Positions 21,738-31,447 of a stretch of DNA of 64,000 nucleotides are shown here, one piece after another. The stretch spans positions 48,406,381-48,470,380 of the forward strand of contig CAMZMU010000080.1 of assembly GCA_947311845.1 (NCBI GenBank). The letters are read 5' to 3'. Position 1 is the first letter of the stretch. Each line of letters starts with the position of its first letter. A program made the position numbers and the translations under genes. Source of the DNA: Poa pratensis (lineage: Eukaryota; Streptophyta; Magnoliopsida; Poales; Poaceae). A model generated the notes under the pieces. The model saw nothing but the letters and a program-made list of their open reading frames with translations, made no database searches and was not told where the DNA came from.

Positions 21738-22808
21738 TGATGTAGCCCAACCTACGGCTCCTACAACAAGTGGCCCAATGACAAGAGCAAGAGTCAAAGC
21801 TCTCCATGATAAGGTGAATTCACTCCTATCTATGTGTGATCTCGACACTCCTTTGAATGGGTTGCTACTTCATACGGAAACTTTGTGCATACTCAGGAAC
21901 CACCTTGACGACGCCACAATGGAGTGGAGAGATGACCAAGAGAAGACCCAAGAAGATGGCCAAGAGAGCAGCCAAGAAGAAGAAGAAGAAGCCCAAACTG
22001 CATCGGGCGGTACTACCGGGCCCAAGCCGGTACTACCGCCCTCGCCTGACGTGGCGCCTGTCGAAGACACCTCCGGGTCCGGTACTACCGCTCCTGTCCA
22101 CCACGGTACTACTGCCACACGCCGGCGCGGTACTACCGCGCCAACTACCGGGTCTACTACCGGATCTCCCGGGAGCCTCGGGTCGTCGGGTTCCATCCCG
22201 GTAGTGGCCCCGGTACTGGCCCGGTACTACCGCACACCCGGTACTACCGGGTTCAGTCCGGTACTACCGCTGCGGGCGGGCCTGCGCGCTGAAAAGGCTC
22301 CCGTGCCTTGTAATCTTATCCCCTTTGGATCTAGAGTATAAATAGTTCGTCCCCTTTCTAGGGTTAGGGTTAGACTATGATTTGGGAACTAAAGTAGAGC
22401 CTTGCTCCTTCTTCTCAAAGTGTCTCTTTTCTCCTATGGAGATGAATCAAGGCCTCCCCTAGTGGAGATGAACCAAGGCCTCCTCTTGAGGAGAAGATCC
22501 CTGCGTGGATACCAAGACTTCCGCTTGTAGTTGTGATTACTTGCTAATCTTCTCTCTTTGAGTGGCTAGATTGGGTTGGTTGGATTGACCAATTGGACAA
22601 ACAATTCTAAGACTAAGGTGTGCTTGGGAGAGGAGAATTGGGGGCTACCCTCGGGATTTGTTACCAATTGAGTCTTGCCGGGTTGCTACTTGCTATTTAC
22701 CCTTGTGTGTTGTTTTCCCCTCTTTGTGTTCTTCGTGATCATCCCGTGTTCTTCGTGTTCATCGTTCCCTCCGGACAAATCCGTGAAAATCGGGACCAAC
22801 CTACATCA
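21738..22808 (+). repeat. G2 3' LTR (1071 bp)
   Basis: Starts TGATG after a purine tract with ten G (21725-21734), ends CCTACATCA; the G1 leader resumes after TAATG. TATA at 22337-22344. This is the reference intact LTR of the G family in the window. Confidence 0.9.
22006..22270. repeat. palindrome cluster, G2 3' LTR
   Basis: Same arrangement of GGTACTACC palindromes as 12710-12976, just upstream of TATA at 22337. Confidence 0.85.
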
Positions 22809-22813
22809 TAATG

Positions 22814-23949
22814 TAGCTTGAGAGGAGAGAATCCGGTTCTAACACCCAACACACACACTTATGAGGATAGGAGGTATGAAGTGGCAAATGAAACAAACAA
22901 ACCCGATGAAAAGTATATTGTCCAAGGTAGAGAAAATCCACAATGATCAAATTACCAACGAAACTCCAACCACAAATGATGAAGAAACACACACAAAAGC
23001 GAATGATGGGGTTGGCGACCAAAGGGCGAGCACTCGAAGATAGACAACCTAACGAAAACTACGTGCTCAAATGCCACCCAACACAAGATGGACGCTAGCT
23101 CAATTGCCTTTTGATGTGCAACAGATTTGCACAAATGTTACACACTCACACTCACTTTGGCGGTATAAGCTTTGTCGCAACCTATAAGAGATGATACTTG
23201 GCACCACTTGATTCTTTTCTTTTTTCTTCTCTTTTTTTTGATTTTTGCTTTTTGACGATGATTCCTTCTCTTTTGCTAGTGCCAAGATCTCTAACGATAC
23301 ACACTCGCCAATACTTCAAGACAATCACTTGAAGAAGTGCAATGCCCCGCAATATCAAAGAGCTAGTCCGATAGGTCAAGGTACATGAAAGGAAGAAGGG
23401 CTCACAACGGATTATGATGAAGGGAAATATCGAGTCCTTGGTGGCGTCGTCGCTTGGCGTTGATGATGCGTGGCTGCGGAAGCTTGTCGATGTCGTAGAC
23501 GTAGGGCACACCAAGAAAGGACTCAAACCAAAGAGGAAATGCCAAAACGAACCCGAGGAGAAAGAACAATTTCTGGAAAATTTCGACCCGGGCGGTAGTA
23601 CCGCTCCCAGCGCCGGTAGTACCGCTGCGGCGGTAGTACCGTTTCTCCGGCGGTAGTACCGCTCCCTGGAGATCTGTAGTTTCTGCTCGCGATTTGGCCG
23701 GAAATTGGGCTCGAAAATCCTCGAATTCGTGGGAAATTGGCAAAATTAGGGCTAGGGAACGCAAACAAGGGTGGAGGGGGTCCTAAAGCAACAGATCCAT
23801 GGACAAAAACTACAAAAAACGCAACGAATCGACAGATCGGCCCGAATCAAGGAAAGGCTATTTTTGGTGGAAATTTTTGAATTTCTCAAAACAAAGAAAA
23901 ATTTGGTGGATTTTGGTGGAAACACAAATCAAATCCGAGTCAACCTAGA
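22814..23949 (-). other. G1 leader between primer site and gag
   Basis: Minus-strand untranslated leader, homologous along its length to the N1 leader (29220-30311). A T-rich tract lies at 23215-23240 and a small palindrome cluster at 23592-23663 with four GCGGTAGTACCG-type copies. No convincing ORF; those present are short and not conserved in N1. Confidence 0.7.
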
Positions 23950-23961
23950 GCTCTGATACCA
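23950..23961 (-). other. G1 primer binding site (tRNA-iMet)
   Basis: On the minus strand TGGTATCAGAGC, 2 nt after the LTR end. This is complementary to the 3' end of initiator methionine tRNA, the usual primer for plant Ty3 elements. Confidence 0.9.
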
Positions 23962-23963
23962 TA

Positions 23964-24585
23964 TGATGTAGGTTGGTCCCGATTTTCACAGATTTATGCG
24001 GAGGGAACGATGAGCACGAAGAACACGGGATGAACTCAAGAACACAAAGAGGGGAAATCAACAAAACAAGGATAACTAGCAATTAGCAACTCAGCAAGAT
24101 TCAATTGGTAACAAATCCCCGTGGGTAGCCCCCAATTCTCCTCTCCCAAGCACACCTTACTCTTAGAATTGTTTGTCCAATTGGTCAATCCAACCAACCC
24201 AATAGAATCACCCTAGGATGAAAGATTGGCAAGTAATCGCAACTACAAGCGGAAGTCTTGGTATCCACGCAGGGATCTTCTCCTCAAGAGGAGGCCTTGG
24301 TTCATCTCCACAAGTGGAGGCCTTGATTCATCTCCATAGGAGGAAAGAGACACTTTGAGAAGAAGGAGCAAGGCTCTACTTTAGTTCCCAAATCATAGTC
24401 TAACCCTAGATCTAGATGGAGAGCTCCTATTTATAGTCCAAAGTCAAAGGGGAACGAGGTATTTGGGTAGGTGACGCACAGAAGGCTCACAGGCCTGAGG
24501 TATAGTCCAAAGTCAAAGGGGAACGAGGTATTTGGGTAGTACCGCTCGACAGCGGTAGTACCGCTAGTGCGCACCGAAGCCCTTT
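23964..24585 (-). repeat. G1 5' LTR, inner part
   Basis: Inner 622 bp of the LTR next to the primer site; continues at 38102 after N2. With the outer part the total is 1078 bp, matching the G2 LTR length (1071). Holds a 39-bp direct repeat (24432-24470 and 24501-24539) that duplicates the region around the TATA box. Confidence 0.88.
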
Positions 24586-24691
24586 TGGTGTAGTACGGGA
24601 CTACTAGGGTGGCCCGATCTTCACGGATTGACGGGGGATGTGGACGTACGCACGCAAGAACACGAGGAACACGAAGAACACCAAGAAGAAC
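24586..24691 (-). repeat. N2 3' LTR, outer fragment
   Basis: Starts TGGTGTAG; nearly identical to the start of the N2 5' LTR at 37146. The LTR continues at 31448 after N1. Confidence 0.88.
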
Positions 24692-25808
24692 TGATGCGGG
24701 TAGGTCCCGATTTTCACGGATTTGTACGGAGGGAAGGATGAACGCGAAGAACACGTGAAGAACGATGAACACAAAGAGGGGAAATCAAACACACAAGGGT
24801 AAATAGCAAGTAGCAACCCGGCAAGAATCGACTGGTAACAAATCCCGAGGGCAGCCCCCAATCCTCCTCTCCCAAGCACACCTTACTCTTAGGATTGTTT
24901 GTCCAATTGGTCAATCCAACCAACCCGATAGAATCACCGTAAGATGAAAGATCGGCAAGTAATCGCAACTACAAGCGGAGCCTTGGTATCCACGCAGGGA
25001 TCTTCTCCTCAAGAGGAGGCCTTGGTTCATCTCCACATGTGGAGGTCTTGATTCATCTCCATAGGAGGAAAGAGACACTTTGAGAAGAAGGAGCAAGGCT
25101 CTACTTTAGTTCCCAAATCATAGTCTAACCCTAGATCTAGTCCAAGGGGTCCATTATATAGTCCAAGCAACTAGGAGGACGAACGGATAAGGTTGCACAG
25201 CAGATCTGGCGGAGAGGTGCCCGCACTGGCGGTAGTACCGCTGGCTTAGCCGGTGCTACCGCTGGTGCGGGTAGGCGTCGCTGCTTCCCACCTTCCCGGT
25301 ACCAGTTGGTACCGCCGCCGCTACCGCGGGAGGTACCGGATGAAGCATCCGAAGTTCGGTTTCGGCGGTAGCGCCAGCGGTGGTACCGCTGGCGTGGGCG
25401 CACCCATCCCACGTCCCGGTACCACTTGGTACCACTACAGTGGTACCGCCGACGTGGGTCTCGCGCGGGTTGACTGGGTCTTGCTGCCAGAGCCCAGGGG
25501 CGGTGGTACCGCCTGTTCCGGCGGTAGTACCGCCGCCTGGGGATCCTTCTTCTTCCTCATCGTCTTGGCGCTTCCTCCTCCTCTTCCATGCATACACCTT
25601 GGATGAACTTGAGTCTTGGGCTTCCTTGGCATCTTCCCGGTTGTCCGTACTCGTCGTATCAAACCTAGCATAATAAAAGGGTAGATGCTCACGTAGTATA
25701 CCATCCAAAGGGACACGAAATGGGTTCTCGTAGAGGAATGAGTTCACCTTTGAGTTCGATGACGACTTGGAATGTGTTGGGTTGCTTAGGGCAGGTTGCA
25801 CTACATCA
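24692..25808 (-). repeat. N1 3' LTR (1117 bp)
   Basis: Plus-strand ends TGATGCGGG and CTACATCA. Contains a palindrome cluster 25223-25535 including GGTACC and GGTAGTACC forms and a reverse TATATAAT at 25153-25160. An open frame enters it from the internal region and continues to 25256. Confidence 0.92.
25223..25535. repeat. palindrome cluster, N1 3' LTR
   Basis: Copies of GCGGTAGTACCGC, GCGGTGGTACCGC and GTTGGTACC-type inverted repeats upstream of the reverse TATA; the 5' LTR has the same cluster at 30862-31167. Confidence 0.85.
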
Positions 25809-26151
25809 TCTCCCCTCCCTTTAAAAAGAGTCGTCCTCGACTCTTGCTCTTCATCATCATGGCAAGGAGGTAGATGCGTAGAGCTTGTCGTTTGGTTCAC
25901 CATATAGTCGATGGAAATGATGTGGCACTTCTTCAATGTTCCTTCGCCTTTCAAGTAACCTACAAGACTCACAAGAAAGACGAAACAACACTCAAAGAGT
26001 AACCAATTCTTGAAGGTGATCGCATGAGCGCTTATGTTGAAGGAAGTCACCTTAGCAAGATGCTGATGTGCTCTTCTTGCAAGATCTTCCGTCATAGGAA
26101 TGCGTGGTTGAAGCAACTCATGGAGGCTCATCCAAAGGTACGACCTACACA
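25256..26151 (-). CDS. N1 second open frame, continues gag-like ORF through PPT into LTR
   Basis: This frame overlaps the end of the main ORF by 19 nt and is open from 26170 to 25256 (304 codons). It contains the shared tail EEQESRTTLFKG, crosses the purine tract as GRGDDVVQP and runs on about 180 codons inside the LTR. N0 shows the main ORF and this tail in one frame; N1 differs there by one missing base near 26160. So this is either the true C-terminus lost by a recent frameshift or a product of frameshifting. The LTR-encoded part becomes a low-complexity GGTTA-like repeat where it reads the palindromes, so translation of the distal part is doubtful. Confidence 0.45.
25809..25825 (-). other. 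N1 polypurine tract
   Basis: Minus strand reads TTTAAAGGGAGGGGAGA directly before the LTR start TGATG; this primes plus-strand DNA synthesis in LTR elements. It lies within coding sequence. Confidence 0.85.
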
Positions 26152-29100
26152 TCAAAGACCAACAAACCATGTGTGTGCAAGATAGAGGAGCATATCATCA
26201 ATGACATGTCCATTCATGTTCATTACACCATTAGCACAACACAAATATGTGAAATTTATAGCATATGCAAGGTCAATGTGCAAGCAATTGCTCGAAACAT
26301 CATCCAAATGTGGGAACACAAAAACTCCATGAAAATGTGAGAAGGCAACGATAGCTATCTCATTTTGAAACATATGATCATTATTGCACACAAGGCATTG
26401 TAAAGAACAATTTGTCATCATCCTTGATGCAATAAGAGGATAATTTGGCAAACACACACAATGAAAAATGTCCAATGTATCAACATGGTTGCAAACAAAC
26501 CATAGGAAAGAGCAAGTTTTCGACATATTTGTTGCAACACCAAATGCGTAGGAACCAAAACACTCATGACAAGACATGCTCGAAATGTCATTATGGTTGC
26601 AAACAAGCCATTGGAAAGAACAATTGTTCATCATATTTGTTGCAACACATAAATCATTCATATGAAAGATGGGAAAATTTGTCTTGCCATAGGAGAAACC
26701 AACATCACAAACATGTTTGCAAACAAACCAAATGCAAGATAAATTGGTCAACTTGTTTGATGCAAAACATGGGAAAGGTATTAGAGCCGGGTTCGATCCA
26801 CGACTCAAGTGTATGCTCTCAAGAGCTCGCATTGTCAACTCATGCTCAATGGCGGTTGACATTATTATGCGCGTACCGGCACACACAAGACACCATGTGA
26901 AGAAATGATGTGCACGGTATATGAATACATCATCCATCATGACGCGTCTCTTCATTTGCACAACACCAACCACACCAAAATCAAATGGAAAATATGACAT
27001 ATGTGGATGGTTACTATGCAAATTGAAGGATGGAACAAGGTCCATAAAAGATAATGAAAAGTCTCCACAAGGTGAGAAAGCTATGGGGGCAATCTCATAA
27101 GCCAATATATCTACATTATTGCAAACCAAGCATTTAAAAGAACAATTGTTCAATATTTTGGATGCAACAATGGGAAAGTAGCGCCAACATCGATTGCAAA
27201 ACATGGGTATGGCAAAGTCATCACAAATAGAAGAACCGACATGGTCATCATTGCGGAAAGCGTGAACATTGTTGTCAACAAACATTGGAAAAGAGCAATT
27301 GTTCGTCATGTTTGAATTGACAACGGGCGAGAATTGGAAACACTCGTAACTAGGCATGTCAATGGAAAAATCATCACAAATAGGTGATTCCACATGATCA
27401 ACATTGGAAGTATCACATGGGAATAAAAATGTATCATATGATGGGGCAAAGAAATCATCCATAGCATGCAAGCAATCATCATTCATCATGTCCACGAGCG
27501 GGATCATGGTCACATCAACACCCATACCTTTGTTGTCTTTCTCATGTGAAGTAGGTGTTGAAGTAGGGGCCTCTATGTGGCCGACTCGTTCATCTTGATG
27601 TAGGCATGTGGTGGCATCATCATCATCCATGAAACCTAGCACACGATGAGAGAACACACTAGAAGAAGATGGTAAGTTGTTAGAAAGCAAAGTGGCCTCA
27701 CTTGCCCTACCAACTACCTTTCTCAACTCAAATGGTGTATCACTCATTCCCTCAAAGAGAAAACACTCAAACTCGCATATGGTGGAGGCACTCAACTCAC
27801 TCTCGCTCTCACTCAAGTGGGCTAAGTGGCTCTCATTCTCACATGGGCTTGGTGCTATCTCATTATTATTCGGCATGTACATCGTGTCCATGTTAGGCAC
27901 CATCTTGTCAAGTGGTGGTGTCTCGTCGTCCAAGGAACCTAGCACGCAATGAGAGAACACACGAGAGGTAGAGGTTAAGTTGTTAGAAAGCAAAATGGCC
28001 TCACATGACCTATCAACTACCTCTCTCTCAAGTGGTGTATCACTCAATCCCTCAAAGTGAAAGCTCTCAAACTCACATATGGTGGAGTCACTCAACTCAC
28101 TATCACTCTCGCTCAAGTGGGCTAAGTGGCTCTCAAACTCACATGGGATTGGTACTTTTTCATCACTCAAGCACATGAGGGTAGGCTCGGTTTCCTCAAC
28201 TGCACACGCCTCCAAGGTTGAAGGGAAACTCCCATGCTCAACCTTCTCGTCCTCATCGCCTCCAAAAATGCATGCCATAGTTTGGCCATCCTCATTCAAC
28301 GCATCCACCAATGTGATAGCATTGTTCATGCTCGCCTCCGTGGTCGAAGGGAGAATTCCATTCTCGACCATCTTCTTGTCGCCCTCATCTCCATTTGGGC
28401 ACTCCCACATCATGTGACCATTGCCATCGCATATTGGACACGAGAGATTGGGACATTCTCGTGGACCATGGTCTTGGCCTTGGCAAATGTCGCATATGCG
28501 TTCTTCCTCATGCCATATGGGAGTCCAAGTGTCTCGGCGATCTCTAGGGTGAGGTGGTGGCGAAGGAGTGCGTTCATGGCGTCCACCATTTGAGCGATGA
28601 AGCTCTTGATGTTCATCCTTTTGGTACGCTCGAGGTGAGTGTTGACGTTCTTGTCGAGGTTCATGACGTCCATGACGATCGCGTTGTTGTGGTGGTGGTG
28701 ATGGTAGGGGGTCATGATGTTCCCCATTTGGGCGTTGAAGCTCTTGATGCGCGTTGGCATTGTTCACGCGAGAAGATAGTGGATGTTCCACGTGAAGACG
28801 ATGTCGTTCATGACCGTCGCGCCTTGGGTTATCTTGAATATCTTGTTGTGGTTCACCTTGACGAGGACCATGACGCGTATGCCTTGATTGTGACGACCTT
28901 GAAGTGCTTCTTGTACGGCTTGAGCGTGAAGGAGCTCGTTGTCGCGCAAGGTTGTTGATAGCTTCGGTCATCCGCTCCATGTTCGCATTGATTTCGTTGA
29001 AGTTGGCATCATGAGTTTGGAGACGGTGCTCGTAGCGGCCTAAGCCATCACGAAGAAGGTGTCCAATACCAACGAACTCGTCAAGTGTAACCTTGAACTT

Positions 29101-29154
29101 CACCATGGATTTCCTCATCCGAGCTTGAGCTTCCGTTTGTACTTCCCTAAACAT
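26152..29154 (-). CDS. N1 giant Gag-like protein, 1000 aa, two CCHC knuckles
   Basis: The start is chosen at the ATG 29154-29152 because it aligns with the G1 gag start (MFR/MFK). The frame is uninterrupted for 1000 codons. N-terminus: about 25 residues frame-shifted relative to G1, then the shared segment LLRDGLGRYEHRL and Arg/Ser/His-rich repeats. Residues 221-234 and 239-252 are two perfect C-x2-C-x4-H-x4-C knuckles. From about 253 to 600 the chain is acidic, with EHGSFPSTLEA-like repeats and a duplicated block containing ESHLAHLSES and ICEFE. From about 650 to the end come roughly six imperfect repeats of about 45-60 residues with an NCSFxxLVCN core. There is no protease, RT or integrase. 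Likely role: RNA binding and particle formation for the element (inference from knuckles). The C-terminal repeat domain is not one I recognise. A neighbouring frame continues it into the LTR. Confidence 0.85.
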   Translation of the reverse strand: MFREVQTEAQARMRKSMVKFKVTLDEFVGIGHLLRDGLGRYEHRLQTHDANFNEINANMERMTEAINNLARQRAPSRSSRTRSTSRSSQSRHTRHGPRQGEPQQDIQDNPRRDGHERHRLHVEHPLSSRVNNANAHQELQRPNGEHHDPLPSPPPQQRDRHGRHEPRQERQHSPRAYQKDEHQELHRSNGGRHERTPSPPPHPRDRRDTWTPIWHEEERICDICQGQDHGPRECPNLSCPICDGNGHMMWECPNGDEGDKKMVENGILPSTTEASMNNAITLVDALNEDGQTMACIFGGDEDEKVEHGSFPSTLEACAVEETEPTLMCLSDEKVPIPCEFESHLAHLSESDSELSDSTICEFESFHFEGLSDTPLEREVVDRSCEAILLSNNLTSTSRVFSHCVLGSLDDETPPLDKMVPNMDTMYMPNNNEIAPSPCENESHLAHLSESESELSASTICEFECFLFEGMSDTPFELRKVVGRASEATLLSNNLPSSSSVFSHRVLGFMDDDDATTCLHQDERVGHIEAPTSTPTSHEKDNKGMGVDVTMIPLVDMMNDDCLHAMDDFFAPSYDTFLFPCDTSNVDHVESPICDDFSIDMPSYECFQFSPVVNSNMTNNCSFPMFVDNNVHAFRNDDHVGSSICDDFAIPMFCNRCWRYFPIVASKILNNCSFKCLVCNNVDILAYEIAPIAFSPCGDFSLSFMDLVPSFNLHSNHPHMSYFPFDFGVVGVVQMKRRVMMDDVFIYRAHHFFTWCLVCAGTRIIMSTAIEHELTMRALESIHLSRGSNPALIPFPCFASNKLTNLSCIWFVCKHVCDVGFSYGKTNFPIFHMNDLCVATNMMNNCSFQWLVCNHNDISSMSCHECFGSYAFGVATNMSKTCSFLWFVCNHVDTLDIFHCVCLPNYPLIASRMMTNCSLQCLVCNNDHMFQNEIAIVAFSHFHGVFVFPHLDDVSSNCLHIDLAYAINFTYLCCANGVMNMNGHVIDDMLLYLAHTWFVGL

Positions 29155-30311
29155 TTTCTCAAGAAACAAGTGAGATGTGCGGTAAGGAAAACCAAGACAA
29201 ACTATATCCCAAGTATAATGTGGCTTGAGAGGAGAGTATCCGGTTCTAACACCCAACACACACACTTATGAGGATAGGAAGGTATGAAGTGGCAAACGAA
29301 ACAAGCAAACCCACCGACAAGTATATTGTCAAAGGTAGAGAAAATCCACAATGATCAAGTTACCAAAGAAACTCCAACCACAAATGATGAAGAAACACAC
29401 ACAAAAGCGAATAATGGGGTTGGGCAACCAAGAGGGCGAGCACTCGAAGGTAGACAACCTAACGAAGACTACATGCTCAAATGTCACCCAACACAAGAAG
29501 GACGCTAGCTCAATTGCTTTTTGTGGGCAACGGATTTGCACAAGAGTTAACACTCACACTCACTTTGGCGGTCTTAGCTTTGTCGCAACCTACAAGAGAT
29601 GAGACTTGGCACCACTTGATTCTTTTCTTTTCTCTTTTTTTTTTTTGATTTTTGCTTTTTGACGATGATTCCTTCTCTTTTGCTAGTGCCAAGCTCTCTA
29701 ACGATACACACTCGCCAATACTTGAAGACAAACACTCAACACGTGCAATGCCTCGCAATATCACCGAGCTAGTCCAATAGGTTAAGTTTCGCGAAAGGAA
29801 GAAGGGCTCACAACGGAAATGATGGTGGGGAAAATGTCGAGTCCTTGGTGGCGTCGTCGCTTGGCGTTGAAGAAGTCGCTACGGAAGCTTGTCGATGTCG
29901 TAGACGTGTAGTACACACCAGCGAATGACTCAAACAAAAAAGAGGAAATGCCAAAACGAACCGAGGAAAAGAAAATTTTCTGAAAATTTGGGCCCTGGCG
30001 GTAGTACCGCTTAAGCCGGCGGTAGTACCGCTGCTGGCTTTTCTGCTCGAATTTTTCTGTGATTTTGGGCTCCAAAACATCCTCGAATCCGTGGGGAAAT
30101 GGCAAAATTGAGGCTAGGGAACGCAAACAAAGGTGGAGGGGGTCCTAAAGCAACAGATCCATGGACAAAAACTACCAAAAACGCAACGAATCGACAGATC
30201 GGCTCGAATCAAGGCAAGGCTATTTTTGGTGGAAATTTTCGAATTTCTCAAAACGAAGAAAAATTTGGTGGATTCTGGTGGAAACACAAAACAAATCCGT
30301 GTCAACCTAGC
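29155..30311 (-). other. N1 leader
   Basis: Untranslated leader between primer site and gag start, homologous to the G1 leader (22814-23949), including a T-tract at 29633-29646 and two GCGGTAGTACCGC palindromes (29998-30033). Small open frames are not conserved between the two leaders. Confidence 0.75.
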
Positions 30312-30323
30312 GCTCTGATACCA
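30312..30323 (-). other. N1 primer binding site (tRNA-iMet)
   Basis: TGGTATCAGAGC on the minus strand, 2 nt inside the LTR end, same as in G1 and N2. Confidence 0.9.
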
Positions 30324-30325
30324 TA

Positions 30326-31442
30326 TGATGCGGGTAGGTCCCGATTTTCACGGATTTGTACGGAGGGAAGGATGAACGCGAAGAACACGTGAAGAACGAT
30401 GAACACAAAGAGGGAAATCAAACACACAAGGGTAAATAGCAAGTAGCAACCCGGCAAGAATCGACTGGTAACAAATCCCCGAGGGCAGCCCCCAATCCTC
30501 CTCTCCCAAGCACACCTTACTCTTAGGATTGTTTGTCCAATTGGTCAATCCAACCAACCCGATAGAATCACCGTAAGATGAAAGATCGGCAAGTAATCGC
30601 AACTACAAGCGGAGCCTTGGTATCCACGCAGGGATCTTCTACTCAAGAGGAGGCCTTGGTTCATCTCCACATGTGGAGGTCTTGATTCATCTCCATAGGA
30701 GGAAAGAGACACGTTGAGAAGAAGGAGCAAGACTCTACTTTAGTTCCCAAATCATAGTCTAACCCTAGATCTAGTCCAAGGGGTCCATTATATAGTCCAA
30801 GCAACTAGGAGGACGAACGGATAAGGTTGCACAGCAGATCTGGCGGAGAGGTGCCCGCACTGGCGGTAGTACCGCTGGCTTTGCCGGTGCTACCGCTGGT
30901 GCGGGTAGGCGTCGCTGCTTCCCACCTTCCGGTACAAGTTGGTACCGCCGCCGCTACCGCGGGAGGTACCGGATGAAGCATCCGAAGTTCGGTTTCGGCG
31001 GTAGCGCCAGCGGTGGTACCGCTGGCGTGGGCGCACCCATCCCACGTCCCCGGTACCACTTGGTACCGCTGCAGTGGTACCGCCGGCGTGGGTCTCGCGC
31101 GGGTTGACTGGGTCTTGCTGCCAGAGCCCAGGGGCGGTGGTACCGCCTGTTCCGGCGGTACTACCGCCGCCTGGGGATCCTTCTTCTTCCTCATCGTCTT
31201 GGCGCTTCCTCCTCCTCTTCCATGCGTACACCTTGGATGAACTTGAGTCTTGGGCTTCCTTGGCATCTTCCCGGTTGTCCGTACTCGTCGTATCAAACCT
31301 AGCATAACAAAAGGGTAGATGCTCACGTAGTATACCATCCAAAGGGACACGAAATGGGTTCTCGTAGAGGAATGAGTTCACCTTTGGGTTCGATGACGAC
31401 TTGGAATGTGTTGGGTTGCTTAGGGCAGGTTGCACTACATCA
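30326..31442 (-). repeat. N1 5' LTR (1117 bp)
   Basis: Same length as the 3' LTR with scattered substitutions and a few 1-bp indels. Palindrome cluster 30862-31167. Confidence 0.92.
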
Positions 31443-31447
31443 AGAAC

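Larger units (their letters stand above)
12314..22808 (+). mobile_element. G2: CRM-like element rearranged as inverted duplication
   Basis: Bounded by TAATG at 12309-12313 and 22809-22813, with LTR ends TGATG (left) and CATCA (right), so it is one insertion into the G1 leader. Inside, the order is LTR (+) 12314-13454, LTR (-) 13455-14445, pol (-) 14446-17516, pol (+) 17513-21737, LTR (+) 21738-22808. The minus arm is an inverted copy of the 3' half of the plus arm, and the normal 5' leader and gag are absent. The head-to-head LTR joint falls in the short palindrome GTGTTCTTCGTGAACAC (13443-13459), and the pol-pol joint shows about 4 bp shared sequence (GAAG). Both patterns suit template switching during reverse transcription. 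The last ~50 bp of the LTR are missing from both joined LTRs. Confidence 0.8.
24692..31442 (-). mobile_element. N1: complete non-autonomous LTR retroelement (6751 bp)
   Basis: Flanked by AGAAC (24687-24691 and 31443-31447). Two LTRs of 1117 bp each differ at only about a dozen positions by eye, so the insertion is young. On the minus strand: 5' LTR 31442-30326, primer site 30323-30312, leader, one ORF of 1000 codons, purine tract 25825-25809, 3' LTR 25808-24692. It lacks protease, RT, RNase H and integrase. It fits the TR-GAG class (terminal-repeat elements encoding only a Gag-like protein), though its ORF is unusually long. Confidence 0.93.

Noticed and set aside
22861..23043. Small plus-strand ORFs in the G1 and N1 leaders
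   Set aside because: They differ between the two homologous leaders and are antisense to the element; they look like chance frames.
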